From contig NWUY0300045111.1 of the NCBI GenBank assembly GCA_004151065.3, positions 1 to 15,048 of the forward strand: a stretch of DNA of 15,048 nt. The letters are read 5' to 3'. This document shows, one piece after another, positions 1 through 10,059 of this stretch. Under the pieces are notes generated by a model. That model was not told the origin of the DNA. It saw nothing but the letters and a program-made list of their open reading frames with translations, and searched no databases. Positions within the stretch are counted from its first letter, which is position 1. Every line of letters starts with the position of its first letter. Source of the stretch: Larix sibirica (taxonomy: Eukaryota; Streptophyta; Pinopsida; Pinales; Pinaceae). The position numbers were made by a program, and so were the translations under genes.

Positions 1-71
1 CTTTGGGTGATGCTCCCCATAACCAATCTTGTCCAATTTATTATCATCTTCTCTCTCTTTCTCTCTAACAG

Positions 72-132
72 GTATTGAAGACTATTGGGTAACAATTGAA
101 CACAGTAATTTTCACTTGATCATACATTGTGG
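72..132 (+). other. Exon-like open block, family unknown
   Basis: A long pyrimidine tract (CTCTCTCTTTCTCTCTAACAG) ends in an acceptor AG at 70-71. A GTATGT donor follows at 133. The 61 nt between are open in one frame and read IEDYWVTIEHSNFHLIIHC after a 2-nt phase offset. I do not recognise the family. The splice signals are good, but a single short block in A+T-rich DNA can arise by chance, so this is only a candidate exon or exon relic. Confidence 0.2.
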
Positions 133-1864
133 GTATGTGTTTCGATTTCATGATAAGTATTAGCTTTTCATTTTACTATTTATGTTGCAAAGGTGCAAGC
201 AAGGGATTCAATTTATTAGTCAAATGCTTTTATGGTTACATTGGAAACATGATTTTACCTAACCAAGAAGTTCAACATATTTAGAATAGAAGTTGATTGT
301 ACATAAAATAAGCTTGTTAGAAGAGCATCTTTTTTTTAGTTAATGTTTTGCAGTCAGAGCAGTTTTGGTTTCATTTTGAAGTAGGTTTTTTTTTATTATT
401 CTTTCAGTTTTTGGTTTGTTTCAAGTGAGAATAAGCAGGGTGTCAGATCAGAGGAAAAAATTTCAGAGAAGGTAAAGGAAACAATATATATGAATACAAG
501 TTCAAGTATCTACCAGTGTCAGATATTGATTGGGATTCATTTTTAGATTGCAAAGGATTGAAGGAACTTGGTCTATAGTTCTTCTGTTCCTTGCAGGAAG
601 ACACAATCCCCAGATGAAGCCTAATGTTGTAACATAAATTGGCCCCGTCAAAATTTTTGATTTTCTCGCAAAACTGATTTATTTTCCCATTCCCTAGATA
701 GGGATAACAAATCCAACTAAGGTTCAGAGGATGGAATTGAGATAGGAAGTGTCTTTGGTGTTGTTTGTTAAGTGTAGCCATTGGGTTTAGAGATATGAGT
801 GTTTGAGATTTCATTTAGTTCTATATTTACCTTTTTAGTGCTTTCTAGCTATGGTTGCCTTCTTTAAAGCTGTAAACATAATATAAAGGGATTTGTTCTT
901 CAAATTTTTTGTCTATTAGGGATTTAAGAGATCAATGAGTATGAACTTGTTGATCTAGTCGACATCTTGACTCCTTTAGAAAATAATGGGTTTTGGGATG
1001 GGGTGGTATGTAATTTATTTTTTTCTTCTATCTCTCTCCTTACTGCAATTGTGTGATGCTTTGGGAATATTTAATAAATGCCTAGAGTTGAACATCAATA
1101 GTTCTTCTCTTCTTTGTCATGCATGATTTGTTCTATATTTTTTAGTTTAGAGATGTATATGGGGTTTCAAAAATATGTTAATTTTACACTTACTTCGCAT
1201 CTTTTGTCAGGAATATGTGTGTTGTATGCACCTCAACATTTCTAGTGTAATTAATAGGCATAGGCACAGAATATCAAATTTTGAAGGGTGGATAAATAAA
1301 GGTCAGCACATGTTGTACACTTGTTGATGAGGAAAATGTTTATCACTTTCTCCTGAACATAACAATAGTAAAAAACCATACTTTTTTTGCAGGTAAAAAA
1401 AATGTATTAACTCTAAGAAAGATAAGGCTACAAAAAGGCAAGAAACAAGGTTTGCTTACATACAAAATTGGGACCTTGCGATCCCAAGATAAGAACTGAA
1501 ATAAATCCAGTCTTCCAGAATATGAACAACAAGGGAAAACCTTTGGTTGATGTAGAATAGTAATTTATTATGAATATATTTTTCTTCTTTTTTAATAGTT
1601 TAATTGGTATATTGATTTCCTCTCTTGCATATTGTCCATATGTTTATGTGACCATTCCTATTTACCTATTCTCTTCATAAGATCATGAAGCCTTAACATT
1701 TTTTAATTGTATTCATGTTCATTAAGGCCCTTGTGTTCTTTGAGATTCCACACGAACTTTTATATTAGCAATTTTTTATGTTACCTTACTTTTGGTGAAA
1801 ACTCTTTTGGTCTGCATGATTATTCTTGTATTGATAATTTGTATTATTTATACTTCAAATGCAG
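133..1864. other. A+T-rich stretch with no recognisable gene
   Basis: I see no recognisable coding, RNA or transposon signature here. The only long open frame is a 123-codon minus-strand one at 443-814. It has no familiar motif, and its length is not surprising in this composition. T-rich tracts occur near 330-400 and 1013-1030. The stretch could be intron, if the flanking exon-like blocks at 72-132 and 1865-1936 are real, or plain intergenic DNA. Confidence 0.5.
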
Positions 1865-1936
1865 GCTCACAATGGAAAGAAACTACAGGTAAATGGGGTT
1901 TCCCAAGATGAAGATTTAATTCTTGAGCCACCAGTG
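1865..1936 (+). other. Exon-like 24-codon block, family unknown
   Basis: An acceptor (TTCAAATGCAG) precedes a 72-nt open block, and GTATTA follows at 1937. It reads AHNGKKLQ-VNGVSQDEDLILEPPV, a polar and acidic composition typical of real coding sequence. An alternative donor after AHNGKKLQ (CTACAG|GTAAAT at 1889) would make a 24-nt micro-exon. A stop codon follows a few codons past 1936. I cannot assign a family. It has the same strand and phase 0 start as the KH exon relic at 5271 and the exon at 8073, so all three could come from one long-intron gene, but nothing proves it. Confidence 0.25.
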
Positions 1937-2350
1937 GTATTATCTTGTTGATCTCTTATTTCATTGGCTTGATGTTAAAGAAGACAATAGAATTGATGTA
2001 TTTCTTCATTATTTTCTTTTTACACCTATGTTTAGTGTGCAATATAATTTAAGTTGGGAGGTCACTCTTGTCTTAGGGGTCAATTTCTTTCCAGCTTAAT
2101 GCTTTGATGCCTTACTCCCATTCACTAAGATCTAACAAGATCCTATTTTCCATTTTTTTAATTAGGTTATTTGTTTTCCTAATGCCCATGTTAGGCACTT
2201 GGCTTAAATAACATTCCAATGTAGAGCTTTATAATACTCCTCCGACCAAGTTGGCTAAATCAGAAACCTCCTACTTAGATGTTCAAATGAAGAACACAAA
2301 CATTTTGCTAAAGTATTGTCTTACCAACTTGAAGAGTACTTTCCAAGGAC

Positions 2351-2476
2351 AAAATGGAGTCTCTTAGTACAAACATGAAGAATATCTTTCAGAGTGAAAT
2401 GGAGGTAAGAATTTGTCTGTTGTATCAATTGGTGGCCTTTAAGTTGGTTATACTGTATTTCAATGCTAAAATGCTA
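2351..2476 (+). repeat. Dispersed repeat, copy 1
   Basis: This block matches 7055-7180 at a constant offset of 4704 with only substitutions, including AAAATGGAGTCTCTTAGTAC at the left edge. Reading from the ATG at 2354 gives MESLSTNMKNIFQSEMEV and stays open for about 46 codons. The other copy also keeps the frame open (MESLSTNMKNTFKGEMEENN). The shared open frame suggests a fragment of a transposon-encoded protein, but the family is not recognisable. Orientation is direct. Confidence 0.75.
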
Positions 2477-4011
2477 AAAAATAAGATGGTTTGATAGACT
2501 CGATACTGTAGTACAACATGTTGCCAATATTGGATAATTGCGATATTTTACTTTTCAACAAGTATTTATATTGATTTGTTTGTTGTCAATATCTCTCTAC
2601 ACAAACCATTTTTTTGGAAGGTAGTCTATAATAGTTATTAAATAATCCCGACCATTATGATAGTTGCTATGCCAATGTTATATTAAGTTGCTAACCGCGA
2701 AAAAATATTTTCATCTATGCAACACATACAAGAAGACTATGTTATTGTAATGGGTGATAAGTGAAACAACAATTTTGATTCCGATGCATGGTACGTTCTT
2801 TTACCACTTTCCCCATTTTTGGAGGATTTATATATCCAATCAAACAAGCTGGTCTAATGGACCTATTATTTAAATATAGTTGTTTTAATTCAATTGTATT
2901 ATTTTTCTATTTTCTAGAATCTCTGTTAGTGTTCTTCCTAATCTCTTGGGGTTGTTGGCTTATGAAGTAAATTTAATGAGTACCCCCCTTACTGTTGTAT
3001 GTTTTGGTTTCTTCCATGTTAATTAAGTTTTTATTTTCTCATAATTTTTTTTCCAGAAGATATATTTTGTGATATGTACATTTTATACATTTTAGAATGA
3101 GTTCAATTGCGAATGCATATGGCCTTCTGATACTACACAAAACATGTTAAACTATTTCAGTTTACTGTGGTCAAACATTGACTACTTTTTCATCATAGTG
3201 GAGAGTTACACAGATTTCAACTTTTCCACTATTTGCTAAACTCTGTTGCAATAGCTCATCCTACAAATATGGTTGGTTTGGGCTTATAATTATGGTCTAG
3301 AAAAGCATTGACCACTTCAAACCCTTAGTTGATGCTGCAACCATCTATCACATAAAGAGAACATTGTATGGCCCTATTTATGTTAATATCTTGGAAGTAT
3401 GGTCCCCTGTTGCTATGTGATTCAATTATATTTATTTTCACCAGACATACATTCATTTGTTGATTTTTTCATCTGATACTGTTGTACTTTTATTGTATGT
3501 TTGCATGTATTGTATTACAATTTCTATCAATTGTTTTCTATCTCATCCTTTTTATCATGCCTTACGTAATTTTACATGGATTTGTGCTAAAAATTAGTAG
3601 GAAATTATGATGCTTCAACTTTCTCTCATTAAATCTATCATTTTTCCTTTTCTTTTTAGTCATAGTCAGAATATTTGGTGCTCATATGGTTTATTTGAAG
3701 TTTATTTCTTACTTGGATTTTAGGGGCCCACTTCCGGTCAAGGAAATTTGAGGGAGATCTGTACTCTGCTACTAGCCTCCAACTAGACTTGTAATTACTC
3801 TTCATGAAATAGGAACAACCATATTACTAGACCACAAAGTCGCAACTAATGTTGTCAAGTAAGGCATTTTATGGAGAGTTGTTTTTTCTCGAATCTCTTG
3901 AATATTCTTAATTGAAAACAAAAGCATTGGATGATGTTAAAGTCATAAGATTTGGAAAAAAGGCCCAATGTTTCACAACAAAGTTTTGTGATGCAATTTA
4001 AGATCCATATT

Positions 4012-4155
4012 ATCATTTATGGTGGACTTGATTCAGTCAGAAGATGTGACGAGTCAGAATATTTTTGAAATGGATGATTAGATTACCATTTATGGTGGAA
4101 TTCATTCAGTGAGAAGATGTGATGAGTCATAATATTGTTGAAAATGGATGATCTG
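4012..4155. repeat. 72-bp tandem duplication
   Basis: Two adjacent diverged copies. CATTTATGGTGGA occurs at 4014 and 4086, and each is followed by ATTCAGT-AGAAGATGTGA-GAGTCA-AATATT-TTGAAA and TGGATGAT. The period is 72 bp with a few substitutions and about one indel near the end. No coding role is visible. Confidence 0.85.
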
Positions 4156-5270
4156 AGAGTCCTCTCTGCAATATGATGAATTGGAAATAAATCTTAGCAT
4201 ATTCTGCATATCATTGCCCCCTTTGTAATATAACATTATATTAGGCATTCCTAATTTATATGGCTGGCACTGACCAAAAAGTAGTATTAAGGAAAATATT
4301 GAAAAAATGTCATGATCATGATGGTTAAAGCGAAGCAATGTTATTAGTTTAATTGATTATTGGACTAGATTATAAGGAGAAGGATCTTGGTCTTTCTCTT
4401 GTATGGTGATTTTTTTCTCCAAACTGTTGTAGAGCGTTCATGCAAATTTAAAATTTTAACAACACCACCTTATTTATTACTTGTGCCTCTTCTAACTTTA
4501 ATGTGAATATCTTGTTAACTCAATGTTTAGACAAATATTTGGACGGGACTTTGTTTTTATCACAATAAATGGAAATCGAACACAAAAAAATCAATTATTC
4601 TATATAAATTCGACAATGGCTTATTATAAGCCGCAATAACTTGCTGCAGTCGAGAAGTTGCTCTAAGTTAAGCTTAACACTCAAGTGACAGAGCAATGTA
4701 CTTGTCACTAAAATGCCATTAATCATCTGACATTTTCTTTGGAATATGTTCATAAAAAAAATGCGGAAATTACAATGATTTATTTCTGAAATTGCAATTT
4801 TAGCAATGTGGGTCCATTCAAAGACTACCCTTCAATTGCAGTTTATTGCATCGTGTTTAATATATGTCCAAATCACCATTATCCTAAGAAAATAATCAAC
4901 ATAAAATTGTTCCTAATGTTTTTATGAATATAACTAATAAGCAAGTGCGCTATAAGTCTATGCCATTGATGTCCTATCTTAGTCTTGGTTAGTTCACGCG
5001 GTGCAAAAATTAGGTATATTGTTGTGTTTTAAATTGTTTTTGTAATTTTGTTTTAGCTTATATATATATTTTCCACATATATATACATATTGGAAAGTTT
5101 CTAAATTTTTAGGGATTAAAACATACTTTTTCATTTTTATTGTAGTGAATGGCTAGTGAGCCAACTAAAACTTAATGGTATAACAAATTGTTATTGAATT
5201 TTAATGTGTTCACCTTTTTGTTTTGAAATACTCGAAAGCCATTAGACATCATCGTCTTTATCTATGGCAG

Positions 5271-5353
5271 GTTGGGTTGATTGTTGGCATAGGAGGCGAG
5301 ACTTTAAAGAACCTGGAAACCAAGACAATGGCTTGAATTCATTAACAAAAAAG
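5271..5353 (+). pseudogene. KH-domain exon relic (FUBP-like RNA-binding protein)
   Basis: The acceptor CTATGGCAG precedes the block and GTATTT follows at 5354. The translation VGLIVGIGGETLKNLETKT is a clear KH signature: plant far-upstream-element-binding-like KH proteins carry a motif close to VGLIIGKGGETIKNLQ at the nucleic-acid-binding GxxG loop. The loop here reads GIGG, so the usual lysine is replaced by isoleucine. An in-frame TGA at 5334-5336 falls where the family has the arginine of the ARIQ segment, consistent with CGA to TGA decay. A TAA follows at 5343-5345. No neighbouring KH exons are recognisable, so this is a lone exon relic with intact-looking splice borders. The family call is confident; the exact gene is not. 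Confidence 0.8.
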
Positions 5354-6712
5354 GTATTTGAGAGTCACCTTACATCTTTAACAATTTGATGTCAACTTGA
5401 ATATTTAAGCAATTGGAAAAAAATTGATATCATGTTGAATTTTAAAGTAATTGCATGATTCACAGGTCATTGTAGGAATTGTATTGGCTGTAAAGTGATT
5501 AAACACAATTTCTTGTGGGATCCATATTTCAGTGAATGAGAAATTTGACGATAATTTTTTTATTAGATTTCATGGATACAAAAAAATTGAATTGTATCAT
5601 ATGTATTTCATCAGTGTCCTCTCATGATTAAATAACCTAAATTTATGGCCATGTTTTTGGTATGAACTTGTTGTAGAACATAATATCAAGTTATGTTTTA
5701 TGACCAAAGGTAGTCATTTTGATATTTTGATGTATATATTATTTGGGTGGGTATCGATACCATATGTCATCATTTTTTAGAGATGATTTTTTGGGTAAAT
5801 ACATCATAATGTAACTTGTATTACATTGATGAAACAAAGAAATGGAATCACCACAATTCTATCTAATTATGGAATATCAAAATAGTGCGAACCTTTGAAT
5901 GTTTGCCTTATTGCAATTCATTTATGCAATTGTTTCTTGTGACCCAGGCACAAAATGCTATGATTTACAATTGTTTCTTGTCACCCGTAAGCACAGAAAT
6001 GGAATGATTACAACTTGAAAGACTATAAAACGATAAATTTTTGTGAATTAAACATATAATTCATTCATTTTTAAACATATACTTACCGAAAGTTCAACAC
6101 AAAGAATATCAATTTATACTTAAGAAACCTCCGTGGACAAATATTTGTGGACTTGGAATAGATATCTTCCAAGTATTCACATCATTGGAGAACAAATTCT
6201 GGACTTGCGTTTTTCAAATACATCATAGAGAAGTGCTTGACACTTGAAAGAGTGACTAGACTACCTTCTATGGATTCCAAATGAAACTAGTTATGATACA
6301 TGTATATATTGTTACATTTCTTTTGAACAAGTTGTAAATAATAGTTAACCAGTTGAACAAAATTTACTGCATTAGTGTAGTGAATGGAAACACAAAATTG
6401 TTTACAAGGGAACCCAATTGATATAGGGAAACCCACGATTCCATAAGGTTTATGTTATTTCTATTGGGGTTCTCTCTCACATTTACATTTGTAAGCTTCT
6501 ACTTTTAGAATGCTTCATTAGTACCAAAATCACATAAATAGGGCAAACAATTGACCACTTATACAACATGCTTGCTTATTCTCATTGGTTTTCATTGGTG
6601 TCATTGGTATGGAAGCATTGTCTCGTGTTTATTAAGTTTGGGAGCAGATTGAACTTGTAAAAAAAACCACATAAATCCTTTTCCCTTAGAACAAGGTCTG
6701 GAAGCTCACACC
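5354..6712. other. Non-coding stretch; one small duplication
   Basis: Nothing that continues the KH domain (the second half after the GxxG loop) can be found here. The sequence is A+T-rich with no motif-bearing open frame. The one structured element is the 41-43-bp tandem duplication at about 5925-6015, annotated separately. Confidence 0.45.
5925..6015. repeat. 41-43-bp tandem duplication
   Basis: CAATTGTTTCTTGTGACCC at 5927 is repeated as CAATTGTTTCTTGTCACCC at 5968. The following GCACAAAATGCTATGATTTA corresponds to GCACAGAAATGGAATGATTA. The period drifts from 41 to 43 bp through small indels. No coding role is visible. Confidence 0.75.
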
Positions 6713-6728
6713 TGTCACATCCCCACCC
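6713..6728 (-). mobile_element. Possible polypurine tract and LTR start
   Basis: On the minus strand GGGTGGGGA (6728-6720) is followed directly by TGTGACAGG. A G-rich polypurine tract abutting a TG-starting terminus is the usual border of an LTR retrotransposon's 3' LTR. If so, the LTR would extend leftwards from 6719. I could not find the matching CA end, an inverted terminal repeat or a target-site duplication, so the call rests on this junction alone. Confidence 0.25.
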
Positions 6729-7053
6729 ATCGAGCTGACCAATGAAGGGGACATGATGAATTGTGGGGGTTCTAATTTTTCGCCCCCACGACCATATTAT
6801 GAAATTCATAAACATTTAAATGCATGTGCATATGCATATTAAAATTACACAGTGGAAATAAATCATCCCCCAAAACACACACAACATGTATACACCAACA
6901 TACTTATCACATGGATATTAATAAAAACCATAATTCATGCACATTCAACACAATAGTAAATTAACAATAAACACTTATCTTTTAATCGAACTTGTCTGAG
7001 CTACTGGCTATGGAAGAGAAACATTCCACCTAGCCATAGGCACTCTGTCCAAC

Positions 7054-7054
7054 N
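7054..7054. other. Single ambiguous base at a repeat edge
   Basis: A lone N sits immediately before the first base of the second dispersed-repeat copy (7055). A similar N at 10187 sits exactly between two tandem copies. Both probably mark contig joins or unresolved assembly positions. Confidence 0.7.
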
Positions 7055-7180
7055 AAAATGGAGTCTCTTAGTACAAACATGAAGAATACCTTTAAGGGTG
7101 AAATGGAGGAAAATAACTCTCTGTTGTATCAATTATTGTCCTTTAAGCTGGTTATACTCTATTTCAATGCTAAAATCCTG
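7055..7180 (+). repeat. Dispersed repeat, copy 2
   Basis: This is the partner of 2351-2476 at an offset of 4704. Reading from 7058 gives MESLSTNMKNTFKGEMEENN, and the frame stays open for about 48 codons to a TAA near 7197. This copy continues into the 110-bp duplication, whereas the first copy diverges after TTTCAATGCTAAAAT. The two copies may be ends of related transposon relics. Confidence 0.75.
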
Positions 7181-7363
7181 AACCAGCCTAAAATTTAATC
7201 AGCAATCTGTGACAATACACAGATCACCCAAGCTAGCTCAAAGCTCAGGCCATTAAGCTAGTTATACTCTATTTCAATGCTAAAATCCTGAACCAGCCTA
7301 GAATTTAATTAGCAATCTGTGACAATACACATATCACCCAAGCTAGCACAGAGCTTAGAGCAC
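7144..7363. repeat. 110-bp tandem duplication
   Basis: GTTATACTCTATTTCAATGC occurs at 7151 and 7261, and the whole 110-bp unit is repeated with roughly ten substitutions. Each copy includes GCAATCTGTGACAATACACA and ATCACCCAAGCTAGC. Copy 1 is about 7144-7253 and copy 2 about 7254-7363. The duplication involves the right half of the dispersed repeat. Confidence 0.9.
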
Positions 7364-7534
7364 CCCAAAACACTTAACAACCGAAGCTACAACACAACCC
7401 CTGTACTATATTGCTACTTATTTTTACTATGGATTTTTGCATTAACCAATAAAAATACGAGTATTCCCTTAAAGTTAACCCAATAAGGGAAATTGGTCTT
7501 CCTGAAATACTAGAAATCACAGGCATATTGAGTC

Positions 7535-7882
7535 TTCAAAATACAAATATAAGGAGCTTATATTCCCTTTAAATTAATCCAATCCGAATATTTTTATTCA
7601 TGTATCTGAAACCATGAATATTTTTGGGTTAGGAAAGATGTAACAAGTTACATTTTGTATTGCAAGAAGTTTCCCTTTACCTTAATGTAGCAGTTCATGG
7701 TGTGGCAGATCGGGTTTTCAAAATACAAATATTAGAAGCTTATATTCCCTTTAAATTAACTCAATCCGAAAATTTTTACTCATGTATCTGAAATCTGGAA
7801 TATTTTTGGGTAAGTAAGGTTGTAAAAAGTTGTTTTTCGTATTGCAAGAAGTCCCGTTTACCTAATGCGACAGTTCATGGTG
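7535..7882. repeat. 180-182-bp tandem duplication
   Basis: The left edges match at TCAAAATACAAATAT (copy 1 near 7536, copy 2 near 7718). The right edges match at CAGTTCATGGTG (7691 and 7871). The period shrinks from 182 to 180 bp through small indels. Shared internal blocks include TTATATTCCCTTTAAATTAA and TATTGCAAGAAGT. Divergence is moderate, so the duplication is not recent. No coding potential is evident. Confidence 0.9.
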
Positions 7883-8072
7883 TTAACGTGAGTATGGCAG
7901 TAAAAATTTATCAGTAGAGCCATGGGTGTAGAGAGTCAAGACCTCATGCTACAAATATGCTCTTCTTCTTATTTCTGCTGTAATAGACTAGTTGAACTAA
8001 ATTGTTCAATGCTTTTCCTTTTGAGCACTAGCATTTTATGTTTTCTCATACGGCTTAGTATTTTTCTGGCAG

Positions 8073-8159
8073 GCTATAATTGCTGCAACTGCAGGTGCTC
8101 CACCTATGAATGACACTTATTTGAAAGTTTATGTTGTAGGCCTTGCATCTCAACCAACT
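8073..8159 (+). other. Exon-like 29-codon block, family unknown
   Basis: The acceptor context TTTTTCTGGCAG precedes the block, and a perfect consensus donor GTAAGT begins at 8160. The 87 nt are open in phase 0 and read AIIAATAGAPPMNDTYLK then VYVVGLASQPT. This looks like genuine protein sequence, but I do not recognise the family. Further downstream a CAG acceptor at 8506 opens into IRHFEYPLPYPFGK and a stop. Another at 8715 opens into KLVKDVVSTYYKSVLQG and a longer open frame to about 8920. These might be later exons of the same gene. No support comes from the RPT6 family. Confidence 0.4.
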
Positions 8160-8715
8160 GTAAGTCTTGGTTCTGTGGCATAGTTAGACATATACATAAC
8201 TTTTAAAATTGATTAAAATAACTACTATGAGATGCTTTTGGTCGCTAATACTACATTGTTTGATTTTGTGTCTACTTTATGGTCATGAATGCCAAGAGTA
8301 GAAGCCAAAATAACCCATGCCACACGTGGGTGTCAACCTTTAGATTACCATTAGACATCGTATTTTCAAACAGATGCTACACATCTTCACAAGAATTCTC
8401 AGATTTGTGCTTCTTCATGAGATGCTTCAAAAATTCCCATAAAATGAGTTCGATTTTGTGTTAATAATGCTAATGTGATCCATCAATTGTTCCTCTTGTT
8501 GGCAGATACGTCACTTTGAATATCCTTTGCCTTATCCTTTTGGAAAATGAGCATGTACATTGTAATTGATAAGATTGTATATGGATTTTATAGTGCACTG
8601 AGTGGTTTAATGACCTACCATGGGGCTATCATGGAAACACCAAATCTACCTTTTGCATGACTGTAGGGTTTAATTATTAGGTCACATAACTGTTTATCAA
8701 ATTACTTCTTGTCAG

Positions 8716-8922
8716 AAATTGGTCAAGGATGTTGTAAGCACCTACTACAAGAGTGTGCTGCAAGGAATTTCTCTAGAACTTTTGTTTTCAATTGTAGATG
8801 GATCCTCTTTCATACTTAGTGTTGAGAGATTAGGGATTAAAAAAAATATGCCACCACGACACCATATTGTTATTCAAATTGCTCTACGAACAACTAAGAA
8901 AATGAAGTATCCACAACCCTAA
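8716..8922 (+). other. Open frame after an acceptor, unidentified
   Basis: The frame opens after TTCTTGTCAG, with AAATTGGTCAAGGATGTTGT giving KLVKDV, and runs to a TAA near 8922. The first half (KLVKDVVSTYYKSVLQGISL) looks coding-like, while the second half becomes lysine-rich and low-complexity. No motif allows a family to be named. It may be a last exon relic belonging with 8073-8159, or a chance open frame. Confidence 0.2.
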
Positions 8923-9194
8923 TTAAACTGATCTAGGTTACTTTTAAGTGCCTATAATTCCATATTCTTCATGCTGATAGGGGACAGGGTTGCCACCATC
9001 AGAAAATGTGAGACATTTATCATGCAAGGACTGCTGAATATGACTGTTTTGGTACCCGGAATTCCTGTAGCCTTCATACTATTTAGAAATACCCCCAAAG
9101 CACCAATATTTGCAAGCTCACCTTTGTCCATGGATATATCATGCCCAGGACTATAGTTCATGGTTGCGTGAAGCCTTAAAAGTGCCGATTTTCC

Positions 9195-9221
9195 GTGGGG
9201 AAGTCTAAGGTTTTGGTTAAG
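9195..9221 (+). pseudogene. RPT6: RPT6 exon relic, part 1 (GKSKVLVK)
   Basis: The codons read V-GKSKVLVK and correspond to the MGKNKVLVK segment of plant RPT6, just before VHPEGK. The family methionine codon is GTG here. The exon ends with AAG at 9221, followed by a GTACTC donor, in phase 0. This matches the phase 0 start of the next exon at 10514. Immediately upstream, GAA GCC TTA AAA GTG (9170-9184) would give EALKV, similar to the family's EVVKV, but 10 extra nucleotides (9185-9194) separate it. This upstream extension is an inference; the nine codons are seen directly. Confidence 0.8.
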
Positions 9222-9339
9222 GTACTCCCTCCAAAATGTACTGTTTTTGTAAATTATTCAACATTATTTTGTTTTATATCAAGATCTGCTCGATCTTCAA
9301 ATCCCCATTTGGATGTTTATTGTTATGTTCTTACTGGAG

Positions 9340-9630
9340 AAACTATTCATGTCAATTTCGTTCTGGAACGTGCTTCCTTAAAAACATACAGAGAAGCATT
9401 AAAATTGTCCCAGAGAGGCTTGTGTGGTCAAAACAGCCTTTGAGGGAAAAATTGATTAAAATAGGCACTTTTGTTCATCTCAGCCTCGTGAGAAGGGGGC
9501 TATTCTTCCTTAAAAGTCACTCAGGGTTTGCACCTAGCCCTAATGTTTTTTTCATGCTTTCAAGGACTTGAACCTTGGGTGACAATGATGTTTATGGTCC
9601 CCTAAGACCAACAAAGTCTATTGGACAAAT
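9340..9630 (-). mobile_element. Possible tRNA-derived SINE relic
   Basis: Inside the RPT6 intron, the minus strand carries GGTTCAAGTCC (9574-9564), a perfect match to the RNA polymerase III B box GGTTCRANNCC. About two dozen bases upstream of it is TGGTCTTAGGGG (9610-9599), one mismatch from a relaxed A box. This arrangement is typical of tRNA-derived SINEs. I see no clear tRNA cloverleaf, poly(A) tail or target-site duplication. The outer limits given are approximate. Confidence 0.3.
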
Positions 9631-9763
9631 AGAGGAAATTAAACTAAATATTATTCGAAATGTCATATCTGACATGTTGCCATCTTTACCATTATCTCTC
9701 ATGCTGAATCAATGTTGAATCGATGCTCCATTGGTGTTCTTATCAATTTATGAACCCCAAAAT

Positions 9764-9905
9764 TTATATTTTGTAATCCCCAATTGAAAAACATTAAAGA
9801 CAAGCTCCAAATCTCTTTTGTGGAATTTTAAAGCTTTATATTTTGTAAACTCCAATTGAAGAAAATTAAAGATGAGCTTCAAAGCCCTTTTGTGGAGCTC
9901 TAGTT
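9764..9905. repeat. 72-bp tandem duplication in RPT6 intron
   Basis: TTATATTTTGTAA at 9764 is repeated at 9836. Both copies continue with CCAATTGAA-AA-ATTAAAGA then GAGCT or AAGCT, CAAA and CTTTTGTGGA. The period is 72 bp with about ten substitutions. It lies in the intron between the first two RPT6 exon pieces. Confidence 0.85.
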
Positions 9906-10059
9906 AGGACATAACTTAAACAAGAAACATGTTCAACTTTGCTAGCAATCGTGGTGAGATTGCGTGGGGGGAGAGCTATTCAATTATCTTAAAATATATA
10001 TCTTTTATGTCACCTATAATCCAAATAAAACAGTAAATTATATTAATATTGCCTATTAT

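Larger units (their letters stand above)
1937..5270. other. Non-coding stretch with two repeats
   Basis: No gene is recognisable. The stretch contains one copy of a dispersed repeat (2351-2476) and a diverged 72-bp tandem duplication (about 4012-4155), annotated separately, plus an alternating TA tract with ACATATATATAC near 5058-5090. Open frames of 60-78 codons (for example 2788-2970 + and 4102-4338 -) are hydrophobic or low-complexity translations with no motif, and I treat them as chance. Confidence 0.5.

Noticed and set aside
443-814. A 123-codon minus-strand open frame, the second longest in the window
   Set aside because: No motif, no recognisable family, and composition like a translated random A+T-rich sequence. 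Over 30 kb of both strands an open frame of this length can occur by chance.
8952-9161. Overlapping open frames on both strands of 61-69 codons
   Set aside because: Complementary open frames of similar length with no motif are a usual chance effect. The right end overlaps the possible RPT6 exon edge.
9222-9241. TACTCCCTCC, resembling the terminus of a Stowaway miniature transposon
   Set aside because: No matching inverted GGAGGGAGTA end lies within a few hundred bases, and the position coincides with the RPT6 splice donor.
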